Source: Piper betle (Eukaryota > Streptophyta > Magnoliopsida > Piperales > Piperaceae). From it: DNA of 64,000 nt. The stretch lies in the NCBI GenBank assembly GCA_033002965.1, contig JAURVB010013508.1, positions 1-64,000 of the forward strand, written 5' to 3'. The notes beneath the pieces were generated by a model. The model worked only from the letters and a program-made list of their open reading frames with translations, was not told the DNA's origin and searched no databases. A program made the position numbers and the translations under genes. Within the stretch, counting starts at the first letter, position 1. Every line of letters begins with the position of its first letter. Positions 23,501 to 36,670 of the stretch are shown here, one piece after another.

Positions 23501-26500
23501 GAATCTGTTAAAAGCCTGAAAGCTTGAAGTAATACACGCTCCCACACATCATTACCAAACTCCAATTGACTGAGAGCACCAAGAACCTGAGAGTGCAAAA
23601 AACAAATTATAAAATGCAGTTCAAAGAAGTGATAAGCACAGAAAATGAATAAATGGCTAACCACTGCTCACGCAAGACAAACTTCACACCTAAAATAGAT
23701 CATCATCACCAGTCAAATGAGAGCACATCAACTATGTGAAAAAATAGTAAAAAGTTGTGATCTGTCCGTCTTCTGCATTAAGCAATCTTCTAAAGAATTT
23801 CACTTCTTAATGGCCCGTACCTTCAACCAAGCCACAAGCTTGAGGGAATAATTCACTTGCTTTAATAGATATATTACACAATCAGAATCACAATAAACAA
23901 AACAATTTGTGGACTGGGTTGATCCCACCTTAAAGAAGTTTTATGTATTTTTACATATTTGGTCATAATATTCAAGCGCAAGTCAGCACTTTCATGCAAT
24001 GCACGTAAAAAGCTCCATCGTCTTAGTCTCAGATCCAAAACAGGGGAGGATACTGATTCATACCGGAATTTGCAATGAAGGTTCTGCATCAGGCTTTTGG
24101 AGACGATCAAGAAGTGCACAGGCAGCAAGCTGATGCTCTGATTGATCAACTAATTTTGGTACTAATGCCACAAGATCTGGCTGAAGATGCTTGGGAGCCT
24201 TATCTAGCACAAGTGCAATTTTTTGTGCTGATTGAGGTCTGCGTCTGGGCTCTGGACAACCATGCGGAACCGCACCATCAAGAGCTCTCAGAGAATTTAC
24301 AATCAAGCCCTAAAAGCTCCTCTGATTGTTCTGGCCACTTTGTCTACATCCCAAGTTCAAACACGTGTCAAAGTCATGGCAAACAGCATGATGGTGTGAA
24401 GACTTAAACAATGTCATTCAATGTGCACAACTAGACTGATGATCTTAATATTTTAAGCACACAAGTCAATATCTGATTTATAGATACAAATTAAATCAAC
24501 ATCACCAACAACTCATCCCAGCTATGCAAGAATCGGCAGCATAGATACAGATTTTATATCATTAATTGACATCACCAACAACTTATCCCAGCTATGCATG
24601 AATTGGCAGCATAGATACAGGTTTTATATCATTAATTGATTGCTTCCACAATTAATTTTCCAAAACTCAAGCAAAAACAAAGTGGAAAACTATTACATTA
24701 GTCAACTCCCAGTTGCACTAAGTTAGAGACAAACCGACAAAAAATCAATAGGCATTGATAAGAATGATAGTGTCCCAGAGCTAGATGGAGTAGGAAAGAA
24801 TTACACTCAAATGCTACTCCAAGTCTCATTCAAAAAAACGTCTGATGCAATATGATTACAAAGACACCATACATGCTAGGAATGTTGAATCATATACGTC
24901 AAATAAGAGTAGGAATGCCTGAACAAAGAAGAGTTGGTGTTGGGAAGCGCTTAACAAGAACAAAATCTGGCCATTTCTTCTCTTATAGATTCTAGATGGT
25001 AATTTTGTTCTATTCTTGCTGCCATTGCATGGAAGGGAGGCATTAACAATGGAACCCGATTGTAATGAGATGGTCAACTAGTATTTCACATATTGCAAGC
25101 AATGCAATGTAAATGTATTAAAATGTCAAGTAATAAATAGTAATGTCTTGGCACAATTTTCAGTTTGACAATTGGAACTGAGGACTTCAGAGGATGAATA
25201 AAAGACAGGCGGATTAATGTAGTGTTCCTTTGGTGAGTTAAATAGGGTTGAAAAGTAAGGTAGATTAATCATTGATATGAATTATTTGATATTGGTAAGG
25301 GGTAAAAAAGAAAAAGTGGGGAATGAGTTAAACAAGACCTTACTCAAATGTTGGCTGCTGTTGGTATGAGTGGAAGAAATGCAGATTGACGAGCATTAAA
25401 ATTGTTGTAAGTTTTTTGCTGTGAGTTGATTTAGCCAAAGTGGTTATGGGTCAAGTTTGAGATAAAAAGGAAAATCTGGTATAAATGTCTCCAATTATGA
25501 AAAATATGGTTGAGGGTGATAGTAGTAGACATTGGTTGGACAAAAAAGGTTTGAGTGGTGAGTGGTAGAATACTTTCAATCAAACGAGTGAAGCAAGAAC
25601 AGCAATTCTTGAGTTTGCTACAGCCTACAACCAATGCATTTTTTTTTCAAAAATAAAAAAGAATATTAAATTACTTTGAAGAAGAATGATTGTCTCTTTT
25701 GTAGGAGACAGTAAATTATTTTTAACAATGTTGTCAAGTGTTAAAGAGACATAAGGCAAGGATAGTAGTAATAGAAAGCAGAAATGGGTAAAGTTATATG
25801 AAAGAGGACTTTGGAATTTTGAAGTAAAACCCAAAAAGATGGAAAATAGTATGCATTAAAACCTTAGGAAAAAATCGTTTAAAACTAAGGGTCCATTTGG
25901 TTGTCATGAAAAAGATGTAAAATGCATGAAATTTTCTATGATGTAAATATGAGATGTAAAATCTCTTTACAAAAAAAATTACCTCCTTTTACTTGTTTTG
26001 ATAAGAAATTGATAGAGATGAAATTTTCAAAGGGGGACCACTTGGTGTAAAGTCTTATTTTGTATTTTACCATAAAGTATTATAAAAATGGATAATTTTT
26101 TAACAGAAGATTAGTGATTTTGCCATGAATTTCCATATATAGATTTCATAGATTTTCCATTTCTTTCATGCTAACCAAATGGAGCCTAAAGAAACCGTTA
26201 TGCAAACTTAAATTTGTTGATGGGGCAAAAATGTTCAAGTAGTAATAACACAAAAATAGTCACTTTACAGCATGACAAAAGGTGAAAATATTGCTTATAG
26301 GGATATATTAGAAAAAAGGTGTAAAGAAGATGCCAAGAAAGCAGTAAGTGAAGCTAAGATCTAGGTTGGCAATGACTTTTAAAACAAGTTTGGAAGACAA
26401 ATGAAAGGCATATTTATAAGTTAGTCAAAATGAAGGAGAAGAAAATCAAAGATCTTGGTACCATCAGATTTATTAAAAACCAAGGCGATAGGTTAGTGGC

Positions 26501-29500
26501 AAAGGACAAGGAAGTTAGATACATAGAAGTGTTTTTTAGGAAGCTTTTGACAGAAGCATGTCACGTCAATGTGTCAGATGAGACTTGTGCTTGTTCTTCT
26601 ACTAACTGTCGAGTAATTGGCGTCAAAAAGGTAAAAATAAGCCTCAGGAACAATACAGTGAAAGAAACTTATTTGACACAGTAACCAAACAAGCAAAAAT
26701 AACCCAGTTTATTCAATTGATGCGTGTGCTTTTACTTACTGTGAGGAACATTATAACTTGTTTGGCACCAATTGTTTAGCCAAGGCTTATTAATCAAGCT
26801 AGAGTGTGTTATAACAAAGTGAAAGATAGCTTTTGAATAATCTGGGTTAGGGAACAGTATTTATACCTTAGATGCTCGAACAATATCATCAACCAAAAGA
26901 TCTGTAGCAGATGTTTCTGGTGGGCAAATGGGTTGCCCAGGAACTGCTTTTCCAGATGGCCTATTCAGGTCTGAACTTTGAACTGCGCTAGCACTTATAC
27001 TTTCATTAATTGACGAATCTAGTCTCTGGTTTATGGAATCTACACAGTGCCACGAGGACACAGAAGGACTAGAGGATTCACTTTCGACAATGGATGGTTG
27101 CGAGCTAATAACTTCAGGAGAAAAATCATTACCAACTTTATCACATTCAGACGGCTGGCAACACTCAACCATTATATCCAACAATAGATCAATAATGGCC
27201 TGCTGCAAAGCTTTGACGCCCATTAAAAGGTTCATAAGGCTTGGGGAGTTTGAGTCATTTTTTGAAGACTCTTTCTTCTCACTATTCGCACCAGAAAGCT
27301 TGGTGGGCAGGAGCAACCTTTTCACCTTAGCTGGGTCATCAAGATAAACACGAAGTCCAGAAAGAAACCCAGCAATTGCACCAGCGTCCATTAGCAGCTT
27401 TTCCCTCAATGTGACCTGTGGCTGTGAAGAATTGTCCCCGTATGTAAGGTGAAAGCCCGCCCGGGCAAGAAGATTCCTAAATATGTCTTCTTCATCTCCA
27501 CTGAGTCCTTCACTGTCTTCAGAGTCAATAACTTCATCAGGGTCAGTTGATAATGCATCTTGATCATCTTCTGAAGCCAAAACCTGTTAGTAATGAATCT
27601 CAGTCATATAAACTTAGAAACAAGTCCTTTTTAAGATAGAAAATAGCAAATGATATTAACAGAAAAAAATTATAAAGCTAAAAGGAAAAATAAAGGAAAA
27701 AAATCAACTAAATATATATACATAAATTTATATATATATATATATATATATGCAGCTTACCCATTCTCAACCATGTCATTGACCTCGAGATTCAAAATGT
27801 GAATCTCGAAGTCCTATCACATGGTGGAAAAGTGTATGAGCTGCCTGCTTAGCAGTTCATACTAGACAAATTCTATATATATATAGAAATGATAGATAGA
27901 GTGAGAACTTGAGAACTTTAAGAACCTATTTTTAGAACATTAGATGAGATTCGATGGTGATGATCGTTTACTTTGGGAAGGGTATTTATGCCACGATGTT
28001 TTTACAACTTAATCCCAACACTCTAAACACGGGTTCCTAAGTTCTCACTCTATTATTTCCCCATATATATATATATATGTATATATATGCACACACAAAG
28101 TCTAGTATGAGTTGCCTGCAGGTGGCTCAATACTTATTTACCATTAGATAGACCTTGGGATAGTTCGTATCTCGAGGTCTATCTAATGGTAATAAGTGGT
28201 GTGCACTACTTACTCGCAGCTCATAGTAGACAAACTATATACATACATACATACATATATACATACATTCTAATAAGAACATATATAGTCCTTCGAAGGC
28301 TAGCCTCACTGGCTAAAAGGGGCATACTTCCACTAGGAAGTCAAGGATTCAAACCCTGCCAACCACCTAACTTTCTAACTTGGGTCTAACTAATTGAGTC
28401 AGCCCACTTGTCTAAAAAAGAAATAAAAAAGGGATTATGTACTATCAACTGCAAAAACATTATTATATTTGTATTAGTTACAAATAATAATATCAACCAA
28501 AATTTCATATTCTCATTTCTCTAAATGACCATTTATGCTTCATATACATACAACACATAGACGACATTCTAATTAAGTGCAACCAAATTCAGCCAATAAA
28601 CTTTTTTTTTCTTGCATTCAAAGAATAATATATTTTCACTTACCTCTAAATCAGAAAACTCAAACCAGGGGCAGCAATCAAGAATTTCACAAACAAACAC
28701 AACTGTGTCACGCACAAGAAAACCAGCGTCCATCTCTAGCATATCAGAAACCTTCATGAACTGAAGAACAGAATTATTCCAAGTTTTTGTACAGATTGAA
28801 GACTCCTTCCAAATAGTTTTCCCAGGGTTTTTCTGATTAACTACTGCTATCTTGTATCTGACCCAATAATTCCTATCGGGTTCACTTCCAGCTGATTGGT
28901 CACTTTCAAGGTAAATACAGATGGTGTCAAAAGACTCGTATACACCTGCAGTATTTAGAAAATGCAAGCAAACCATCTTGTAACCAAGAAAGCAGAAAAG
29001 TAAAAGAAATAAGAGCAAATACAAAAGCCTACCTATCCTAAGCTCACATCCCCCTGCTTGGAAAAACTTGCTAAAAATCTTCCGGCTCTCCATTATCTCC
29101 TTAAAGGCTAAAAAATTTTCCACCTTCCAGGTAAAAGAGCTCTTTTTGTCTGTCACATCAATCTGAGAGCCTGCATTTACTAAATCTGCACATTGATTGT
29201 GGAAATCCTGAGCTACAAATGCCTCCTTCAATATGAGAACCTCTGCAGAAAACACAACAGTGTCCTGAACTAGAAAACCTGCATCCTGATCAAAAAGACT
29301 AGTGAGTGTCACAAACTCCCTCCAGCCCCAGTCTTTAGCAGCTTTTGAGTACCGATTTTGTGATTCCTTGGTAACAGATTTTTCCTCCATCTTCTGATTG
29401 ACAACCGATAGCCGGTGACTGACAAAGCAACTCCAGTCAGTGTTGGTATTGCGAGAATCAGTCACTTCAAGAAACACAGATAGGTAGCAAGGTGGCTGAG

Positions 29501-31541
29501 ACTGTCCTGGTGTAGAATCAAAAGCATTAGAAACAAATTCATGTTTGACATTGCTACAATAAATCAGAGAGATGAGCTAACATGTCATCATAAAATGCAT
29601 ATGTTAATGTGCACGTGAAGACGCATTTCATGATTGAATTTGTAGATCTTCATAAAAATCAATATGTCTATATGAACGCATATAAAGAGCTTGTAGGCAA
29701 ATGCTAGAGGACATAGATAGAGAGCATCAAATTCAATAAATCGATTGGAGCAGACACTAGCTTAGCTATAGTGCAACCTACCCCTGTCAGGCAATATACA
29801 TTATAGCGATTGGCAATAGTAAATGAATAAAAAACTCTGTTGCCTCTAAGGTATACAATAAGAGGACAATCCCTGGTGTAGAACCAAAAGCATTAGAAGC
29901 AAACTCATATGTTTGATATTGCTCTATAAATCATAGGGATGACCTAACATGCTATCATAAAATACAATGTCAAAAAGTTAAGGTTGAAAGGATGTCCATT
30001 GTTGTATTCGTAGGCCACGAAATCAATATGTGTGCGTGCGAACGTGTAAAAAGAACTACTTGACATTCCAATCGATCGGAACAGACACTAGCTTATTGCA
30101 ACCCTCATATTGGTAGGAAGAACAGATTACCCCTAGGGTACACAATGAGACGGCAATCCCTGTTACCAATTTGGAACCGCCTGCTCTTGACGCACAGTCC
30201 AGTGATCTTCCTCTTCTTCAAGAGGTCCTTGAGCTTGGTGAAGTTTTCAATCCTCCAAGTGAACCTCCCCAGATGCCCGTCCGACTTCCGAGCCCCACCC
30301 GCAGCGGGCCTCGACCCCAGAAACAACCCCGCGTTCTTGGAGAAATTATTCGACTCCTTGATCACGTGGAAGGAGGCGGTGAAGGTCGCGGTGTCGTCAA
30401 CGAGGAAGCCGGTGTCGGCGCCGAGGAAGTCAGACATCTTCATGTAGTCGTTCCACCCAAGGCTGGTGTTGTCGCCGTTCTTGTTGTCGGCGGCGAAGCG
30501 GCCGTAGGAGTCGCGGTGGATGTGGTTGAGCCCCGGCTTCTGGTTGAGCACCGACATCCGGAAAAGGCACCAGCAGCTGCGCTCGGCGGGAACGACCGAC
30601 TTCTCGGTGTCCTTGCTCTCCAAGCACATGGACAGGTAGTCGACCCCGGAGACGGAGCTCTGGTAGACGCTAATGCGGAGGTTGCATTCGCCGGCGGGGA
30701 ACACGGGGCTCATGATCTTCTGCGCCTTGATCATCTCCTTAAACAGGCTGAAGTTGTGGACCTTCCAGGTGAACTTCCCGGAGAGGACGTCGGGGCCGGA
30801 GGTGGAGGCGGCGGCCAACGAAGAGGACGAGAAAGATGAGTGGGAGTGCTGCAGCGCCGCCTCTGCCTGGTCGCGGGAGAAGGAGACGGACTCGTGGAGG
30901 ATGAGAATGTCGGCGGCGACGAGGAGAGAGTCGGCGGCGGTGGAGGAGGAAAGGAAGCCGGACTTGGGGTCGAGGACGGTGGAAATGGGGGCGAAATCGC
31001 ACCATCCGTGGGACTTCTTCTTGGCGGAGAACCGGTGCCAGGAGTCGCGGTGGATGGACTTGGAGTCGTCCAGCGGGTGAAGGACGGAGAGGCGGTAGCT
31101 GGCGAAGCAGTCCCATTTGTGGGAGGAGGAGGAGGAGGAGCCGGCGCGGGGGTCAAGAATTTGGAGGTAAATGGAGAAGTAGCCCGGCAGCGCCTGCGAG
31201 TCTCCCTTGGGGTACACAAGCAGCCGGCAATCGTAGCCGCCGACGTCGAAGTACCGGGACCACAGCGCCCGCGCCTTCACCCTCGGAAACCCCGACACCG
31301 ACCAGCGGCAAACCGCGGAGTGGTCCCCCCGCCGATCCACCAGCACCGTCGACGACTCCACGCCCCCGGTCTCCCGCTGCTGCGGTGGCGCCGAGGGCGG
31401 GTCGTCCTGGGCCGACTGCTGTGCGGCGGCGCCGGAGGAAGGGTCAGAGAATCGAGAGGCGACGGCGGCCGCGGACGAAGCCACCTGGGCGGCATCCGAG
31501 TCGGAGGAGGCGGCGTAACGGGTCCGGGACTTGGCAGCCAT
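20597..31541 (-). CDS. Multi-MATH, coiled-coil TRAF-like protein, At2g25320 type (10 exons)
   Basis: Large cytosolic TRAF-like protein; MATH domains bind partner proteins, but the precise role of this plant family is not known to me. Exons on the minus strand: 31541-30131, 29506-29033, 28945-28644, 27583-26867, 24343-24064, 23586-23425, 23343-22427, 22338-22123, 21561-21301, 20968-20597. All junctions are GT..AG. Predicted length is about 1,700 aa, close to the Arabidopsis relative. There is an Ala/Ser-rich leader, then four MATH domains at about residues 75-217, 255-400, 425-565 and 600-725, seen for example as GKFTWKVHNFSLFKEM and SSFTWKVENFLAFKEIM. An acidic segment (DPDEVIDSEDSEGLSGDEED) and a conserved helical region (PEPRRRPQSAQKIALVLDKA) follow. 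Then comes a long coiled coil (EKKELGDQL...RRLTQTVGQTEGEKREKEEQ), ending GHVNGSSVGPWFNPK. Oddities: exon 5 is 280 nt and exon 7 is 917 nt although both should be phase 0-0, so each carries a 1-nt frame break (near 24306 and 22950). Identity is firm; intactness is open. Confidence 0.92.
25889..26186 (+). mobile_element. Tourist-like MITE, second copy, in MATH intron 4
   Basis: 298 bp with terminal inverted repeats GGGTCCATTTGGTT / AACCAAATGGAGCC and flanking TAA duplications (25886-25888 and 26187-26189). Internal sequence matches the copy at 3408-3709 in the same direction (ATGATGTAAATATGAGA.GTAAAAT, ATAGATTTCATAGATTTT). Confidence 0.85.
26290..26690 (+). pseudogene. LINE (L1-like) ORF2 fragment, antisense in MATH intron 4
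   Basis: The translation contains KMKEKKIKDLGTIRFIKNQG followed by DRLVAKDKEVRYIEVFFRKL. These match the linker between endonuclease and reverse transcriptase in plant L1-like ORF2 (the ...KDL...IKD..G.VLV...I..RW..YF..L pattern). Upstream there are stops and no other LINE domain is present, so this is a short dead piece. Confidence 0.6.
27781..28189. repeat. Foldback-rich repeat cluster in MATH intron 3
   Basis: Two short foldbacks flank a MITE-like element. The first pairs GACCTCGAGATTCA with TGAATCTCGAAGTC (27781-27813). The second pairs CCATTAGATAGACCT (28141-28155) with AGGTCTATCTAATGG (28175-28189). An outer inverted repeat (AGTTCATACTAGAC near 27855 and GTCTAGTATGAGTT near 28100) encloses the MITE. 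TA microsatellites lie at 27729-27752 and 28060-28088. Confidence 0.65.
27896..28053. mobile_element. Small MITE-like element in MATH intron 3
   Basis: 158 bp with terminal inverted repeats ATAGAGTGAGAACTTGAGAAC and, at the right end, the complement of ATAGAGTGAGAACTTAGGAAC: 19 of 21 bases agree, the outer 15 perfectly. There is no coding capacity. The superfamily is unclear because no convincing target duplication was found. Confidence 0.65.
28288..28432 (+). mobile_element. Possible tRNA-derived SINE in MATH intron 3
   Basis: It has an A-box-like GGCTAGCCTCACTGG (28299-28313) and, about 30 nt later, a B-box-like GGATTCAAACC (28345-28355), then an A-rich tail near 28413-28428. Order and spacing are those of a pol III promoter in plant SINEs. 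A single copy in this window means the boundaries are guesses. Confidence 0.4.
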
Positions 31542-33161
31542 CGTCGGAGGAAAGGATTCACTATTCTTCTACCACAACAACGTTTTACCTATATCTATCA
31601 ATATCAATATCATCAAATATAAGTATACAAATATATATATATATATATCTCTATTCGCATGGAGAGATCCTATCACCCACTCTCCCTCTATCCTATCCTA
31701 GGGATTTCGATGACGAGGTGTGGGTTGTTAGGCTGAGAGTTCGGGAAGAGGGTTGGGGGGGGGGGGGAGACAAGGGGAATAAGGGAGAAATGACTGGTAG
31801 ATATTTATATTGGGTGGGCGTGGGACAATTGGCTGTGGCCGGAAATAGGAGAAAGAGACGACCCTCCTTCTCCTTTCCCTACTCCCAACCCTTTCAGTCC
31901 GCGATGGTTTGAACAAAAAAATTGACCAAACCGACCCAATCGGTTGTGTTTTTTAAACGAGAAAATAAAAATTGTATTTAAACATAATTTAATTTAAAAC
32001 CAAACCGAATCTTAAAACCCTACTCTTCTATTTCATTTAACCCCTTTATGCCGCCTGATGCACCTATCCTATACGCTGCCATCCTTATCCCGTCCCCCAC
32101 TATTTTTTCAATTATTCAACCTCCCCATCCCCTTTATTTGCCCTGCCCACTCTAAGCCCTTCTTGCCACTATTTTAGTTAGTTTAACCCAATCTGTCTAG
32201 TCCCAACATCACAACTAGTCTCTCACTCCTCTTGTAATCTCACTTTGTGTTCTCGCCCACATTCTCCCCATCATTTTCCGTAATTTCTTCGGCACTACTT
32301 CTAACTTTTTATTTTCAAAAAATTCATAATTTTATATTAAGTTGTATTCTTGATTGTTGATTATAATTTATTGTGATTATTGATTTGTCGATTGTTGAGT
32401 TGATATTTTTACTAATCAATTTATTTTTAATTCTTTTTGTTTGCAAGATCATTTTTTTCTTTGTTTTGATTTTTAATTTTTTTATTTGTTGTTGTTGGGT
32501 TTGTGACTTTGCACGGATGGAAATTTAGATAGAGATGGAAATCCAAATGGGCACTTTTTAATTTTTTTTTTTTTGGTTGGATCGGTGATAATTGACGGTG
32601 GAGTAATGATTATGTATACCAATTTCAATTTTTCACTCAAACCAAGGTGAATGGACTGAAATATTTCGGTCAATTCTGATTCGAGTCGGTCTTACAAATC
32701 GACATCTGAACAATTGTTTGGCAGATTGGTTCGGTCCGAGAGAATGCTCTTTCCCAAGTTTCACTCTAAGTGGGTAGTGCTCTATTCTTGCTTCCAACCA
32801 GATTCGTCTATTTAGAAATGAGTACTCCAACGAGATGCCTCTAACCGGATGTAATTATTTGGAAATAGGTAATGTGTGTCTCTTTACTTCTGACTAGATA
32901 CAACTATTACAAAAGCAATACTCCTCTAAGATGTTTATTCTAGAAAGGTAAATTCTTTAGAATGGGTGTTCTTATAGTATATACCTGCTACACTCTTTAG
33001 TTTTTAATTCTTTAAAAAGTTATATTTAGAAGGTTATATCTTTTTCTAGCAAAAAATTTCTTTATAAATTCTAATATTTCCCAAAAAATTTCCTATCTAT
33101 CTTATACTTTTTTCTAAAAATCACCCTCCTAATTTATAATTGACGGGATATTGAAAGATAG
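31542..33161 (-). promoter_or_regulatory. Promoter / 5' leader region of the MATH gene and AT-rich spacer
   Basis: Directly upstream of the start codon at 31541 is an AT-rich leader with a TA run (31630-31648), then a 13-base G run (31755-31767). From about 31930 the sequence becomes AT-rich intergenic DNA without a gene. No TATA box could be assigned with confidence. Confidence 0.4.
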
Positions 33162-36023
33162 TGTGACACTCCGATTTTGGTTCAACTAAGAATCGATCAA
33201 AAATGTCATAATTGAGTCGAATCATGTCTAAAGTAGCTAGTCTATAAGACTTGATCAATAATATAAATCAAAGTAACCCGTTTAGCGTCAAATATAAGTA
33301 AAAGTGTAAAAAAAAATAATTACGTTGAACTCAAGTGTGTGTAGCGTTTATCTGTCATCCCACCAAAGCCAACTCACAATTACGAAACCTAATATATAAT
33401 AGGAAAAACGTCAGTAAGAAGGGTTACTTGTATAGAATAACTAATAGTCAAATTAACATAGGAGAGTTGACCCTCCTTTTAAATGGAAACTTTTATATAC
33501 TCCTCCACATAATCTCTCATAAGGGCGTTGATTAGGAGTCGTCCACTTTGCGCGACTGCATCTTTTTTTATCTCATCTCATGTCTCGTCAACTTTAAAAA
33601 CTATCCCTTGTGAGAGAACATCAAATTTTTTCTTTCAGCCTTCTACATCCTCCATATCACTCTTGGCCTGAGTATATAGACAGAGTACTCTTAGGCATGC
33701 GTCTTTAGCACCCTTTAAAACTACAAATCTAGACATGCACTACATTGTAGTACTCATAAACCTCCATACCTCTCCGGGTTTGAGGAATTCAAAGGTGAAG
33801 TTGTCAGCATCCCTCGGGAATGAAACAGACGCTTACCAAATCCAGAGCCCACTTTGACTAACACGTGCCCTATCTCAAGACACAGTAGTTGATTTTTCCC
33901 TTTCTCACATCTCACCGAAAAACTCAAGAAAATATATAGGCTTGGGAAGAGATTTATATAATAAGCCCGAAGGCAACTTGTGGTGGATCTTATTTTCAAA
34001 ATCAGACTCAAGGGTCTCATCCTCGATAGTTATTAATCACAGAAGTAAAATACGTCTAAATGACCTGTGTTAAGTGGGATCCTATAAAATAGCCACTTAA
34101 TATATCCTGCGATATAAAAATCAAATTAGCAATATAGTATAGCGATAAAAAGCGAGAAAAATCCTAATGGACCTATGGTCCAAGTTTCAAGCATGACGCC
34201 TCCTTTATGGTGAGCTCGGCCTCCGAAACCTATATCGAAGGCCACTGCTAAGTAAAATACTAATATCTCTATATGATGCATGCTCGTGGTGTGTGCTCAC
34301 ATCATCAGTATATCTTAATAAAGAAGACTACAAAATAAACCTACAACTAAACATACAACACACAAATCGAGACACAATAAAGGAAATACCTAATAACAAA
34401 TAATGAATACATAAATATATACACTAATGAATAAATAGATAAATAATAAATACATGAAAATTGTAAAATTCGTGATCCAAGTCAGGGTTTTATACCCGTG
34501 AACCAATCAATTTAGCCATCGGTTCGAGTGGAGTATGTTTTAGAACATGTGTACTTAACCGACGCTGGTCGCGTGTATGAGCCATGAGGGTCATGTGTAC
34601 CCAAGTATATGATGATAAGGCCATGAATACAATAGAAAAAAATGAGTTATTAGAATATATGAGAGTATGCTAGTTATTTTTTTATTTTTATATATAGTGG
34701 ATCGTAGAATTAGTTTTAGGCCATTTACCTCATTAGGATGTGTTACGGGTAGTTGGGTGGGTTGTAGTTATAGAGCATGTCATTATGATGTTGCGGCATG
34801 CAATATATTTTATAGGATTTTCCCCTATTTTCCTGTATTTTTTAGGAGTTATTACAAACTAGTTATTATTTTGACTCGAGAGGGAATCAAGTCAAGTCTT
34901 ATTCACAATATTGCCACCGACCACCCTGACCCTTTTTCTTTCCCCAAACCCTCAATCGCCGCCACCTTTGTCACCACCATTTGTCGCCATCAAGCCCCTG
35001 TGCAGCGTCCACCGTTTGGCCACCATGACGCCGTATCGCCCACGGTTGCGCTGCTGCTCCCAAAGTGATTTTGCCGTTGTCTGTGCTACGCTGCCGCCGC
35101 CGTGACGCCGACAACCACTCCCTCGACCTCCTCGACATTTCCCCCTACCTAGCACCGCCGTCAAGGCAGGTTGTGGGCCTGATTAGAGAGACTTCTTGCC
35201 CTGGCTGAACTCGACGCCGCTGTGGACAGTCATCACCACCGCTACTATCCTCACTGTCACCACCATTGGGTTGAGCTCGTCAAGCTAGTTCCAACGGTAC
35301 CCAATACCCCTGCTATTCTGCCAGTAGACGCCACCGGCAATTGTTGCCAGAAAACCACTGAAACCATCGAAAAACTGCCAGAACCTGTCGGAAAACCAGA
35401 TTCACTGAAATTCATCGGATCTTTTGCCAATTCCATCTAGCTGAACCTAATCAAACTTTGGACGCCGCTAAACGCCGAATTCGAGCTCCGAGATGTGCAA
35501 TGAAACCCTAACCGTCGTCGATTGTCTACTACGCGAGGTATAATTACCTCTGATTTAATTATTTAAAATTGATGATTGTTAGCACAACATGCTAGGATTA
35601 ATTAATTGTTGTGATAAATGCCTAATTATAGTTGAAATGAGGATTTGCATGATTTGATTGATAGTGAATGAATATTAGTGATCTAATTAAGTAAATTATG
35701 TTTGAGCGTGCTAACTGACTACAACATAACTTAGAAAAATATAATTAAATTGGTATAAATAGGATGAGTTAGAGTTATTTCTACAGAGATGATTGCTTGC
35801 CTGTTGATGGATGTTGTTTGCATTGTGAGTGTGTTGATCGTGATGAGTATAATGCATCATTTAGTTAGCGGGCGTTAGTTTCTAGATTTGATATATAGGT
35901 ACGGAGTAGGAGCTCGCCGCCTAGGCGCTAGGACACGCTTAGAGCTTCTACTAAGTCAGTTTAGGACTCGTCTTTGTTTTTATGCTCTATTCTATTGTAT
36001 GGTTATTTTAATGCTTGTAGGAT

Positions 36024-36059
36024 GAGTTAAGTGGTATTTTATCAGATCCCACTTAACTC
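36024..36059 (+). promoter_or_regulatory. U3 dyad in E2
   Basis: GAGTTAAGTGG (36024-36034) pairs perfectly with CCACTTAACTC (36049-36059). It lies upstream of the CTCGAG motif and TATA-like site. Confidence 0.7.
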
Positions 36060-36670
36060 GGGCCATTTAGCCGAATAGTTTTCTGGATTAATAAAGCCTC
36101 GAGGATGAGATCCCTAAAGGATGATTTCGAAAACAAGATCCACCACAAGTTGCTTTTGGGCCTATTATATAAATCCCTTCCCAATCCTATTTATATATAT
36201 ATAAAATTTTATTGAGTTTTCAGTGATATGAGAAATAGAGAAACAGCCTTGCACGTACCATGAGCGGATGCCATGCAATCAAAGCGGGCTCTGGATTAGT
36301 GAGTGAACTATTCCATTCTTGAGGGATCCCGACAACTCCGCGTTTGAGTTTTTCACACCCAGAGAATGTGGAGGTTTACGAATATTGTTAAGTACAACGC
36401 ACGTTTGGACTTGTGGTTCAAAGGGTACTAAAGGCGACTGCCTGAGAGTACTCGGCCTTCATGCTCAAAGCCAGGAGAATTATGGAGGTAAGGAGAGGGC
36501 TTATGATATACATGTAGTTCTGATGGACCAGAGAAAAATGAAATGAGAAAAATGCCGAAGAGGCATCAGCAAAGAAGATAATTTGGGATGCTACCAGGTC
36601 TGCACCCTAGTGGCTCCTCAGTAGGTGCCCTTCAGAAAGTTCACGAGAAGTATACGAGTGCTTTCTTTCA

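Larger units (their letters stand above)
24344..26866 (-). other. Large intron 4 of the MATH gene, filled with repeats
   Basis: The 2.5-kb intron lies between donor AAG|GTATAA and acceptor GATGTAG|ACAAAG. It contains a Tourist-like MITE (25889-26186) and a LINE fragment (about 26290-26690). The remainder is AT-rich with no recognisable gene. Near 24480-24640 an approximately 90-bp segment (TATAGATACA.ATT, CATCACCAACAACT.ATCCCAGC) is directly repeated. Confidence 0.8.

Noticed and set aside
28299..28356. A tRNA gene
   Set aside because: A- and B-box-like motifs are present but no cloverleaf can be folded, and the A-rich tail fits a SINE better.
28987..29032. Reading through the 87-bp intron between exons 2 and 3 of the MATH gene (frame stays open)
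   Set aside because: Clean donor (G|GTAGGC at 29033/29032) and acceptor (CTGCAG at 28946). Splicing rejoins a normal MATH domain, whereas the retained segment adds a hydrophobic stretch foreign to the fold.
30171..31622. Long plus-strand open frames (222 and 260 codons)
   Set aside because: They are antisense to the GC-rich first exon of the MATH gene, whose minus-strand product has clear MATH domains. Such shadow frames are expected from biased codon use.
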